Shown: positions 7,044-13,811 of the stretch, piece after piece
How the letters are laid out: each line of letters begins with the position of its first letter
Numbering within the stretch: the stretch's first letter is position 1
NCBI GenBank assembly: GCA_034430275.1
Contig: DAOUEW010000366.1
Span: 1-19,239 of the forward strand
DNA from: JAUVXJ01 sp034430275
GTDB taxonomy: Bacteria; Chloroflexota; Anaerolineae; UBA7937; B3-Chlor
Direction: 5' to 3'
DNA length: 19,239 bases
Notes under the pieces: generated by a model
Databases searched by the model: none
What the model saw: the letters and a program-made list of their open reading frames with translations, nothing else
What the model was told of the DNA's origin: nothing
Made by a program: the position numbers and the translations under genes

Positions 7044-8555
7044 TCAGCTCCCACGCTTGAACGCAGCCGACAGCTCCGACGTCAAGTCGAGGTACAAGTT
7101 GCCGTAGCTGACGCTGGGCTCTATCTGCGTCCCTTCCAGCCACTCGTTGAAGCTGGTGATCACGATCAGGTCCGGCGCGCTATCGATGGCTGCCTCCCAG
7201 GTCTCGCGATAGTAGGCTCCACCTCGGCGGTCGTGGGAGAAACGACCCGACCTGTCTTGTGTATAGAGGTCGTTGTACCCCGGCATCACCGTGGCTACCC
7301 AGAGTTCGCGAGTGCCGTGCTCTGCGCTGTAGCTGCGCACCCTGTTTCCCCAGGTGCTCAGCGTGTTGTACACGTTCGCGGGAGGGTTCCAGGTGATATT
7401 GTATAGATGATGGCCATCGAAGACGCGAAGGAACTCGATATCGGCTCCATCGGCGATCCACAGCGTCTTGCGCTCGGGATCTACCTGCTGTCGGATAGAG
7501 GCCCACGCATCGATCACCGACTGCCCCTGACCCCTGAACACCTCGCTCACAGCCCAGAAGAAGATGATGGGTTTGCCTTCGTAGCGGAGAAAGGCAGGAT
7601 GGGTTGTGTGATTGTTGATCAGGTATCGCAGCCCCTCCACCACGTCCGCCTGGCTACCATAGAACGGCGAGCGCGTCTCGAAGTCCACCGTGCAGCGAAA
7701 ACTGCGCTCTACGGCCACCTCCAGCAAGGTTCGGAAGTTGGTCTCCGTCTGGTTGTTGCGAACTCGCGGACCGTACCAGGCCATGGCAAAGGCGTCTATC
7801 CCTGCTCCTTGCGCCTGCTCGACGTGTCTCACTATGGCGTTGCGATCCTTCGATGCATAAGGCACGGCAGGGATGTCGAGTACTTTGCCTTCGACCCACT
7901 GATCGAGCCCATACCACGCGTAGTAGAAGGCGACGACGGTTTTCTCGCCCGTCGAGGGGGCACCGGGAGGGGCGATGACGGGTGAGGACGTAGCTGTCGG
8001 CGGCTGTGATACCTGGGTGGGAGACGGAGTAGGGCTGGCAGTGGCCGTCGGGGTCGGAGTGTTGTCCTCAAAAGCGCTTGTCGCCTCTGGACTTGCTGTC
8101 TGACGTTGGCCCGGGATGAGCAACTCCTGCCCTACGGACAGCAAGTCGCTCCTCAAGCTGTTCAACTCCATGATCGCCGACGTGGTCGTGTTGTACCTGC
8201 GTGCGATGCCGCTCAAGGTGTCACCTCGCTGCACGGTGTACACGAGGAACGCCGGAGTCGGTGTGTAGGAGATGGGCGTGAACGTAGGAGTCCTGGTGGG
8301 AGTCGCCGTGGGCCCGCTGGGCGTGGCGGTCTTCGTCGCCGGAAGAGTGGGGGCAGGCGCTGTCGCCTCTTCGGGGATCGACGTGGCCGTCAAGCCGGCA
8401 GAGGCGGTGAGTTCGACCGCGTCTCTGCCCACGACCAGCAACAGCATGTAGACGTAGGCGCAGGCTAACACGAGCGCTGCCACTCCCGCGACGCTGGTTG
8501 ACCGAGGACGCCCAACGAAGCCCCTGAGGGCCTTCACCAACTGCGTGCGCCTCAC
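7044..8555 (-). CDS. Membrane-anchored LysM protein with GH99-like glycoside hydrolase domain
   Basis: A 503-residue protein anchored by one N-terminal membrane segment (about 24-43). A Thr/Pro-rich linker (57-103) follows, then one LysM domain (about 105-148: YTVQRGDTLSGIARRYN ... LLIPGQ), a second Thr/Pro-rich linker (153-203) and a C-terminal (beta/alpha)8-type domain. That domain starts VVAFYYAWYG and contains ITSFNEWLEGTQIEPS near 466-481. The ExxE pair E471/E474 matches the catalytic EWxE of GH99 endo-alpha-mannosidases/mannanases. LysM implies peptidoglycan or glycan binding, so it probably works at the cell surface on a glycan; the substrate is unproven. The GTG at 8555 was chosen because GGGAGGA precedes it closely and because it overlaps the ttuA stop (GTGA, 8552-8555). 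An upstream in-frame GTG at 8585 is a weaker choice. Confidence 0.82.
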   Translation of the reverse strand: MRRTQLVKALRGFVGRPRSTSVAGVAALVLACAYVYMLLLVVGRDAVELTASAGLTATSIPEEATAPAPTLPATKTATPSGPTATPTRTPTFTPISYTPTPAFLVYTVQRGDTLSGIARRYNTTTSAIMELNSLRSDLLSVGQELLIPGQRQTASPEATSAFEDNTPTPTATASPTPSPTQVSQPPTATSSPVIAPPGAPSTGEKTVVAFYYAWYGLDQWVEGKVLDIPAVPYASKDRNAIVRHVEQAQGAGIDAFAMAWYGPRVRNNQTETNFRTLLEVAVERSFRCTVDFETRSPFYGSQADVVEGLRYLINNHTTHPAFLRYEGKPIIFFWAVSEVFRGQGQSVIDAWASIRQQVDPERKTLWIADGADIEFLRVFDGHHLYNITWNPPANVYNTLSTWGNRVRSYSAEHGTRELWVATVMPGYNDLYTQDRSGRFSHDRRGGAYYRETWEAAIDSAPDLIVITSFNEWLEGTQIEPSVSYGNLYLDLTSELSAAFKRGS

Positions 8556-9478
8556 CTGTCCTCCCACAACCGACAGAACGCACACAGCCCAGGAGCCGTA
8601 GTCGGCTGCCCACAGTTCTCACACTCGCTCAGTTCCAGCCCCTGCGGCTCCTCTCCGAAGAGGCCCTGCTCTTCCCGGGCTTGCAGAAAGCTCAGATAGA
8701 ACTGCTGCTTCGCACCCCGAGAACGAGCTTCCAGCTGATTCAACAACTCCTTGTAGAAGATCGTGGTGGCACCCTTGGAGTAGGGACACTCTTCGTAGAT
8801 GTAGTCGATGCCGCGAAGCAGGGCGTACGCCGCGGTGTCCCGCTCGTAGAAGCGAAAGAAGGGCTTCACCTTGCGGGCCAGACCAGGAAACGTACTGGGC
8901 AACACGGGTGCCTGACGCGCCAGGTAGCCGGTGTGCCAGTGCAGAGTATTCTGAAAGAGGACTGCTGCCTCATCGTCCAGGTTGTGACCCGTGGCCACGG
9001 CGACGTATTCTCCCTCATACGCCAAACGATTCATCACGTGTCTCTTCACCAAGCCACACAGAGAGCACACCTTCCTGCCGCGCTTCTCCAGCGCCAGCTC
9101 TGGGACCGACTTGCCGTAGGTCGCCTTCACGTCCAAGACGCGGTACGGTGTATCTCCTGCAGCGGCAGCGAACTGCTCCACACGCTTCCTGGACTGCTTC
9201 GAATACGCCTCGTCCCCTATGCCGAGGTCGATGTAGAGACCCTCCACTTCGTAGCCCAACCGCAGCAGCACGTCCCACAGAGCCAGACTGTCCTTCCCGC
9301 CGGAAACAGCGACCAATAGCCGGTCTTGCGGTGCGAACATGTGGTACTTCTCGATGACGCGCTCGGTCTGGGCGATGAACCACTCCAGGAAGTGCTCTCC
9401 GCACAGGGCGAACCTGTGCTGGCGCATGTTGACCGCGGCTGGCTCCCCGCATCTCCTGCACTTCAAGGCGCAAATCAC
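8552..9478 (-). CDS. ttuA: tRNA-5-methyluridine(54) 2-sulfurtransferase-like protein (TtuA)
   Basis: A 308-residue adenylating thiolase of the TtcA/TtuA/Ncs6 branch. It activates a tRNA base with ATP and transfers sulfur from a protein thiocarboxylate. Visible features are an N-terminal zinc site C7/C10 and C26/H29, the PP-loop SGGKDS at 59-64, and a likely [4Fe-4S] triad C138/C141 (CSLC) plus C231 (EECPYS). GHNLDDEA sits at 164-171, and a C-terminal zinc pair is formed by C286/C289 and C299/C302. Flanking zinc fingers plus the Fe-S triad are typical of TtuA rather than TtcA. The neighbouring ubiquitin-like protein with a GG end supports this call. The GTG at 9478 keeps both N-terminal cysteines and sits directly after a GGGCAGGGG purine run. 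Its 3' end overlaps the LysM-GH99 gene. Confidence 0.88.
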   Translation of the reverse strand: MICALKCRRCGEPAAVNMRQHRFALCGEHFLEWFIAQTERVIEKYHMFAPQDRLLVAVSGGKDSLALWDVLLRLGYEVEGLYIDLGIGDEAYSKQSRKRVEQFAAAAGDTPYRVLDVKATYGKSVPELALEKRGRKVCSLCGLVKRHVMNRLAYEGEYVAVATGHNLDDEAAVLFQNTLHWHTGYLARQAPVLPSTFPGLARKVKPFFRFYERDTAAYALLRGIDYIYEECPYSKGATTIFYKELLNQLEARSRGAKQQFYLSFLQAREEQGLFGEEPQGLELSECENCGQPTTAPGLCAFCRLWEDR

Positions 9479-9499
9479 CCCCTGCCCTGCGATGCCCCC

Positions 9500-9688
9500 C
9501 TAGCCTCCGGAGATGACCGCTATGAGCTTGACCTCGTCCTCTTCCGCGAGGATGGTGTCGTCGGTGACAAGTTGGCCGTTTCGGACCACCAGCAGTGCTT
9601 CAGGGTCGAGATCGACCTTCTTGATAGCGGCACGCGCTGTCATCCCGCCCTTCAAATCCCATTCCTTGTCTCGATACACCAGCTTCAT
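9500..9688 (-). CDS. ttuB: Ubiquitin-like sulfur carrier protein (TtuB/MoaD/ThiS family)
   Basis: A 62-residue beta-grasp protein ending in the diglycine VISGG. In this family the C-terminal Gly is adenylated and converted to a thiocarboxylate that donates sulfur. EEDEVKLIAVISGG at the C-terminus and the strand-helix-strand order (MKLVYRDKEWDL, then TARAAIKKVDLD) fit ThiS/MoaD/TtuB. It lies 21 bp upstream of the ttuA-like gene on the same strand, so TtuB, the donor for tRNA 2-thioribothymidine, is the most likely identity. No E1-like activating enzyme is in the window. MoaD or ThiS cannot be excluded, but no molybdopterin or thiamine gene is nearby. Confidence 0.83.
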   Translation of the reverse strand: MKLVYRDKEWDLKGGMTARAAIKKVDLDPEALLVVRNGQLVTDDTILAEEDEVKLIAVISGG

Positions 9689-9695
9689 CGTTCTG

Positions 9696-10217
9696 TCACA
9701 GACGACGCATACTCTTCAGGCAACGGGCGGGCAAGGCCTGGTACAGGTGCAGGCCCCAAGCCCACTCCGCCTTTTGTTCTTCCGAGACCTCCCCCACTAT
9801 CCTGCCCGGTACTCCGACGACTACCTTCCCACCGGGTATTTCCACATTGCTCAGCACCACACATGCCGCACCGATCAGCGCCTCGTCACCTATCACCACC
9901 CCATCGTGGATCACGGCGCGCATACCCACTACCACGTGGTATCCCAAAGAGGTCGCGTGCACGATAGCCCCGTGCCCGATATGACAACATGGCCCGATGA
10001 CCATGACCTCATCCGGCCTGACGTGCAGCACACAGTTCTCCTGGATATTGCAGCCGGTCCCGATGACGATGTCCCCCCAATCAGCGCGCAAGACCGCACC
10101 TGCGCCGACGTAGCAGCCCTCGCCGATAGTCACCCCACCGATGAGTGTGGCTTCAGGGTGCACGAAAGCTCCCTCTTCCACTGTCGGTTGTTTGCCTTCG
10201 AACTCGTAGAACCCCAT
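9696..10217 (-). CDS. Gamma-carbonic anhydrase-like left-handed beta-helix protein
   Basis: A 173-residue hexapeptide-repeat protein expected to form a trimer. Repeats such as GVTIGEGCYVGAGAVL run from about 20 to 135 and a C-terminal helix follows. The three zinc histidines of gamma-carbonic anhydrases are present: H65 (NCVLHV), H82 and H87 (GHGAIVH), with the five-residue spacing of H117/H122 in Cam. R44 and D49 in LRADWGDI are also conserved. CO2 hydration is plausible. Many relatives (PaaY/YrdA type) have little anhydrase activity, so the function is provisional. The ATG follows GGGGAAGAGGCA. The stop is 7 bp from ttuB, so this is probably the first gene of the four-gene unit. Confidence 0.87.
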   Translation of the reverse strand: MGFYEFEGKQPTVEEGAFVHPEATLIGGVTIGEGCYVGAGAVLRADWGDIVIGTGCNIQENCVLHVRPDEVMVIGPCCHIGHGAIVHATSLGYHVVVGMRAVIHDGVVIGDEALIGAACVVLSNVEIPGGKVVVGVPGRIVGEVSEEQKAEWAWGLHLYQALPARCLKSMRRL

Positions 10218-10242
10218 TGCCTCTTCCCCGGTCTCTGATAGA

Positions 10243-10274
10243 ACGGGTGGGCTTGAGAAGACAAACCCACCCGT
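10243..10274. repeat. Strong inverted repeat between dehydrogenase and gamma-CA genes (possible terminator)
   Basis: ACGGGTGGGCTTG (10243-10255) pairs with CAAACCCACCCGT (10262-10274): nine perfect base pairs, one mismatch, three more pairs, and a six-base loop. It lies 46 bp past the stop of the last gene of the nine-gene cluster and 26 bp before the gamma-CA start. On the minus strand it is followed by TTCTATC, a poor U-run, so it could be a weak intrinsic terminator, a 3'-end stabiliser, or part of the gamma-CA leader. Confidence 0.5.
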
Positions 10275-10290
10275 CGCGAACGCACCTCAA

Positions 10291-10306
10291 CCCATCGTTC
10301 GATGGG
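10291..10306. repeat. Short perfect hairpin after the dehydrogenase gene
   Basis: CCCATCGTTCGATGGG is a perfect inverted repeat with a six-base-pair stem and a four-base loop. It lies 14 bp after the dehydrogenase stop on the minus strand. With the larger inverted repeat at 10243-10274 it makes a tandem hairpin 3' end. There is no T-tract, so termination is only a possibility. Confidence 0.4.
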
Positions 10307-10320
10307 CAACTACTCCCTTT

Positions 10321-11439
10321 CTACAGTCTGCTGGCGACCGCCTCCGCCACCTCCAGTGTGCTGGATGAACCTCCCATGTCGTAGGTGCGGACCGTCCCCT
10401 CAGCGATCACCCCCGCTATCGCCTTCTCCAGCCGCTCCCCCAGGCCCACCTCCCCCAGCCAATCCAACATCAGTTTGACCGTGAGCAGCATGGCCGTCGG
10501 ATTGACCTTGTATTGCCCAGCATACTTGGGAGCCGAGCCATGGGTGGGCTCGAAGAGCGCGTAATTATCGCCGACGTTGGCGCTGGAGGCAAACCCCAAC
10601 CCGCCGACAAGTTGAGCGCAGAGGTCGGAGATGATGTCCCCGAACATGTTGGATGAGACCAGCACGGAGTAGTCCTGGGGGTTCTTGACCAGCCACATGG
10701 CCATGGCGTCCACGTTGGTCTCCCACAACTCGATGCCTGGATACTCCTTGGCGACGTCTCGGGCCTCGCGAACCATCATCCCACTGGTCTCTCGAATCAC
10801 GTTCGGCTTCTCCACCACGGTCACCGACGGCCGCCCGAACGTCTTGGCGTATTCGAAGGCATGGCGCACGATGCGGCGGCAACCATGCTTGGTGAAGATG
10901 CGGCACGAGATGGCAATCTCGTCGGCAGGAACCTCAGCGAAGCGAGCCATCTTGGTATGTTTGTTGAGGAGCGCCTGCCGGACCTCGTCAGGCAAGGGAA
11001 AGAACTCCACACCGCTGTACAGCCCCTCGGTGTTCTCTCGGAATACGACCAGGTCGATGTCATCGCGATAGTTCAGGGGGTTGCCCGGGTACGCCTTGCA
11101 GGGGCGCATGTTGGTGTGTAGGTCCAGCAACTGCCGCAGACGCACGATGGGGCTGAAGTAAACCAACCCCTTTCCTTTCAGTTCAGGCACCAGTTCCTGC
11201 TCCGCCTCCTGCTTGGGTTTGGAGGTGATGGCGCCAAAGAGGCAACAATCGGTGTTCTTCAGCAACTCCACGGTTCGTTCCGGCAGAGCGTCGCCTTCAG
11301 TGCACCAGAACTCCCAGCCAACATCCGCTGGCGCGTACTCCGCGTCCAGCCGCAATGTATCCAAGACGATGCGTGCCGCATCCATAACATCCTTGCCTAT
11401 GCCATCACCCGGCAACCATGCGATCCTGTACTTAGCCAC
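10321..11439 (-). CDS. Isocitrate/3-isopropylmalate dehydrogenase family protein, NADP-type
   Basis: A 372-residue beta-decarboxylating dehydrogenase. Catalytic residues of the family are present: Y141 (TEGLYSG), K211 (VEKPNVIR), D244 (NVDAMAMW) and D268/D272 (GDIISD), with substrate arginines R102, R112 and R134. The cofactor loop APKYAGQYKVNP gives K305, Y306 and V312, matching the NADP-binding Lys344/Tyr345/Val351 of E. coli isocitrate dehydrogenase; TYD supplies the Tyr391 equivalent. NAD-dependent isopropylmalate dehydrogenases normally lack this Lys-Tyr pair. The substrate loop reads SPIVRLR: the Ser of isocitrate dehydrogenases is kept but the Asn is Ile, so the substrate may be isocitrate or an analogue. 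The start at 11439 (GTG) lies 8 nt after a perfect GGAGGTGA; a GTG at 11451 is too close to that site. It is the last gene of the cluster, 30-42 bp after the small hydro-lyase subunit. Confidence 0.85.
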   Translation of the reverse strand: MAKYRIAWLPGDGIGKDVMDAARIVLDTLRLDAEYAPADVGWEFWCTEGDALPERTVELLKNTDCCLFGAITSKPKQEAEQELVPELKGKGLVYFSPIVRLRQLLDLHTNMRPCKAYPGNPLNYRDDIDLVVFRENTEGLYSGVEFFPLPDEVRQALLNKHTKMARFAEVPADEIAISCRIFTKHGCRRIVRHAFEYAKTFGRPSVTVVEKPNVIRETSGMMVREARDVAKEYPGIELWETNVDAMAMWLVKNPQDYSVLVSSNMFGDIISDLCAQLVGGLGFASSANVGDNYALFEPTHGSAPKYAGQYKVNPTAMLLTVKLMLDWLGEVGLGERLEKAIAGVIAEGTVRTYDMGGSSSTLEVAEAVASRL

Positions 11440-11481
11440 AGCAGTCTTCACCTCCTCCGTGAGTAGAACAGCTCAGCTCGG

Positions 11482-11982
11482 TCATTCTATCCCCAGTTTG
11501 CTGCGCACGTGCGGTATCAGCCCACCATCCTCCAGTATGCCCATCACGAAAGTAGATAACGGCGGGAAGGAATGCTCGCCGCGAGGCGTCTTGACCTTGC
11601 CGACCGAGAAGTCCACCGTGACTTCCTCCCCCGACTCCACGTCGTCCGCAGCGGCGCACTGCACGATGGGCAGCCCCTGATTGATGGCGTTCCTGAAGTA
11701 GATGCGCGCGAAAGACTTGGCGATGAGCACCCCCACGCCAGCGTGTTTCAGACAGGTCACTGCCTGCTCTCGAGAGCTGCCACAGCCGAAGTTCTTCCCT
11801 GCCACGATGATGTCACCCGGCTGCACACTTGTCGCGAACTGGGGATCGAGGTCCTCCAAAGCATGTCTTGCCATCTCCTCGGGCGGCAGTTCGGTATAGG
11901 TGTACTTGCCGGGGTAGATGACGTCGGTGTTGATGTCGTCGCCATATTTCCAGACACGGCCAGTGTGAACCTTCTTCCACAT
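11482..11982 (-). CDS. Aconitase/IPM-isomerase superfamily small subunit, second pair (LeuD-type)
   Basis: A 166-residue swivel-domain subunit that closes the active site of the large subunit encoded just upstream. The family marks are [13 protein letters not shown] near the N-terminus and [14 protein letters not shown] in the middle, where GSSRE holds a catalytic Ser and a substrate Arg. [16 protein letters not shown] follows. The loop that selects substrate in LeuD/homoaconitase proteins follows IYPGK and reads YTYT here. From memory, isopropylmalate isomerases have YLV-type and homoaconitases YLRT-type sequences at this point, so the substrate is not read off. Length is normal for archaeal-type LeuD. 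It starts 21 bp after the large-subunit stop. Confidence 0.88.
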   Translation of the reverse strand: MWKKVHTGRVWKYGDDINTDVIYPGKYTYTELPPEEMARHALEDLDPQFATSVQPGDIIVAGKNFGCGSSREQAVTCLKHAGVGVLIAKSFARIYFRNAINQGLPIVQCAAADDVESGEEVTVDFSVGKVKTPRGEHSFPPLSTFVMGILEDGGLIPHVRSKLGIE

Positions 11983-12003
11983 CTCAGCCTTTCCCCCACC
12001 CTG

Positions 12004-13260
12004 TCATAGAAACTGCCTGGGGTCAGTGATCTCCCCCGTCAGAGCCGACGCCGCCACCGTCGCGGGGCTGGCCAGATAGATCTCCGCATCCTTGCACCCC
12101 ATCCGCCCCTTGAAGTTCCTGTTGGCGGTAGAGATGGTCACCTCCCCCGGGGCCATGACCCCTTCGTGCGCGCCCAGACACGGACCACAGCCGGTGTTCA
12201 AGACCAAAGCTCCTGCGCTCACCAGGTCGGTCACCAGACCTTCAGCCACCGCCGCCAACAACACCTCCCTGCTGGCGGGAAGGATCAGCAGCCTGGTGTT
12301 CGGGGCAACCTTTCGGCCCCGCAGGATCCGTGCCGCCTCTCGGAAATCCTGGAGCCGGCCGTTGGTGCAGGTCCCGATGAAGGCCTGGTCTATTCTGGTG
12401 CCAGCCACGCCCTCGACAGGGACGACGTTGTCCACGGTGTGCGGTCGAGCCACCTGGGGGGACAGATCGCCGACATCGTACTCGAGAATCCGCTCGTAGG
12501 CGGCGTCTGGGTCAGCAGAGACAGGACTGAAGCTTGCCTTGGCTCTGCCCGAGAGCCAGGCCAGAGTCTTCTCGTCAGGCTCGACCGAACCTGCCTTCGC
12601 CCCCATCTCCGCCACCATGTTGCAGAGGACCATCCGGCTGGCCACGCTCATCCTCTCGATCACAGGGCCTGCGAACTCGACAGATCTGTAGTCAGCGCCG
12701 TCCGCTCCCAGATCGCCGATGATATGAAGAATAAGGTCCTTGGCGTACACCCCCATCGGCATCCGGCCTTTCACGACGATGCGGAAGGAATTGGGGACCA
12801 TCAACCAGATCTCTCCCGTAGCCATCACCGCAGCGGCCTCGGTGCGCCCGATACCGGCCGAGAAGGCCCCGAATGCCCCATGGGTCGGGGTATGCGAGTC
12901 GCTGCCCACGATCAGATAGCCGGGCAGAGCGTGCCCCTTTTCCGGCAACACCTGGTGGCAGATGCCCTCCCCTACGTCGTAGAAGCTATCGATGCCCTGC
13001 TCCGCCACGAACCGGCGGATCTGCTGGTGGTTCTTGGCGTGAGCCTCCGTGGCAGCCGGGACGACGTGGTCCAGCACGATGACGCTGATCTCTGGCCTGG
13101 CTACCCTCTTTACACCTATCTCGTGGAAGATCTTGGCGATGGCCGCCGTGTTATCGTGCGTCAGAAGCTTGTCGGGCTGCACGGTCACGATCTGGCCAGG
13201 CTCCACCTGCTTGAGGCCAGCCTTCTGTGCCAGGATCTTCTCCGCGAATGTCTGCCCCAT
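12004..13260 (-). CDS. Aconitase/IPM-isomerase superfamily large subunit, second pair (LeuC-type)
   Basis: A 418-residue Fe-S hydro-lyase of the short, archaeal LeuC/homoaconitase type. It keeps the canonical motifs: THDNT at 34-38, LDHVVPA at 63-69, GSDSHTPTHG at 119-128, and cluster ligands C298 (GTCTNGR), C358 and C361 (GCGPCLGAHEG). STANRNFKGRMG at 377-388 is the usual substrate-binding stretch. The reaction is reversible dehydration/hydration moving a hydroxyl between adjacent carbons of a 2- or 3-hydroxy acid. It could be aconitase, isopropylmalate isomerase or homoaconitase. A GAGGAG site precedes the ATG by 7 bp, and the start is 3 bp after the stop of the previous small subunit. Confidence 0.9.
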   Translation of the reverse strand: MGQTFAEKILAQKAGLKQVEPGQIVTVQPDKLLTHDNTAAIAKIFHEIGVKRVARPEISVIVLDHVVPAATEAHAKNHQQIRRFVAEQGIDSFYDVGEGICHQVLPEKGHALPGYLIVGSDSHTPTHGAFGAFSAGIGRTEAAAVMATGEIWLMVPNSFRIVVKGRMPMGVYAKDLILHIIGDLGADGADYRSVEFAGPVIERMSVASRMVLCNMVAEMGAKAGSVEPDEKTLAWLSGRAKASFSPVSADPDAAYERILEYDVGDLSPQVARPHTVDNVVPVEGVAGTRIDQAFIGTCTNGRLQDFREAARILRGRKVAPNTRLLILPASREVLLAAVAEGLVTDLVSAGALVLNTGCGPCLGAHEGVMAPGEVTISTANRNFKGRMGCKDAEIYLASPATVAASALTGEITDPRQFL

Positions 13261-13263
13261 GGT

Positions 13264-13782
13264 CTACTCCTCAGCCTGAAGCTCCTTCTTCAGATACCCG
13301 AACAGCCCTCCGGCGGTCATGATCTCCTTCTCCAGACCCGACAGCGGCGTACCCTGTAGCTCGACACCTTTGGTCAGATTGTGGACGCTGCCCGCGTTGG
13401 CGTCCACCTCCAGCTCGTCCCCCGTCTCTACCTGACGCGCAATGCCGGGGACCTCCAGGATGGGGAATCCCAGGTTCACTGCGTTACGGTAGAAGATGCG
13501 AGAGAAGCTCTCGGCGACCACCGCCGATACGTCATTGTACTGCAACGTGATCACTGCGTGCTCTCGCGACGAACCACATCCGAAGTTCTTGCCGGTGACC
13601 AGGATGTCCCCAGGCTGCACCTTGTCGGTGAAATCCTCCATACCCGGAACGTACTCCAGGGCGTGCTTGGCCATCTCCTGCGGATCGGTCAACGGAAGGT
13701 AGCTGCCGTGGTAGATCATGTCGGTGTCGATGTCATCGCCGACCACCCAGGCTCGGCCCCTGAACACGAACTCTTCGCTCAT
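13264..13782 (-). CDS. Aconitase/IPM-isomerase superfamily small subunit, first pair (LeuD-type)
   Basis: A 172-residue swivel subunit partnering the divergent large subunit encoded 29 bp upstream. DDIDTDMIYHGSY is the entry motif and [14 protein letters not shown] the catalytic loop, followed by SFSRIFYRNAVNLGFP. The specificity loop after IYHGS reads YLPL, differing from the YTYT of its paralogue at 11482-11982, so the two pairs probably handle different substrates or different steps. The C-terminal tail LFGYLKKELQAEE extends slightly beyond the paralogue. The ATG at 13782 follows GGGAGAGGA; the open frame upstream of it lies inside the large-subunit gene and has no family similarity. Confidence 0.88.
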   Translation of the reverse strand: MSEEFVFRGRAWVVGDDIDTDMIYHGSYLPLTDPQEMAKHALEYVPGMEDFTDKVQPGDILVTGKNFGCGSSREHAVITLQYNDVSAVVAESFSRIFYRNAVNLGFPILEVPGIARQVETGDELEVDANAGSVHNLTKGVELQGTPLSGLEKEIMTAGGLFGYLKKELQAEE

Positions 13783-13811
13783 CTGTTCCTCTCCCTCAGG
13801 CTCCAGGTGGT

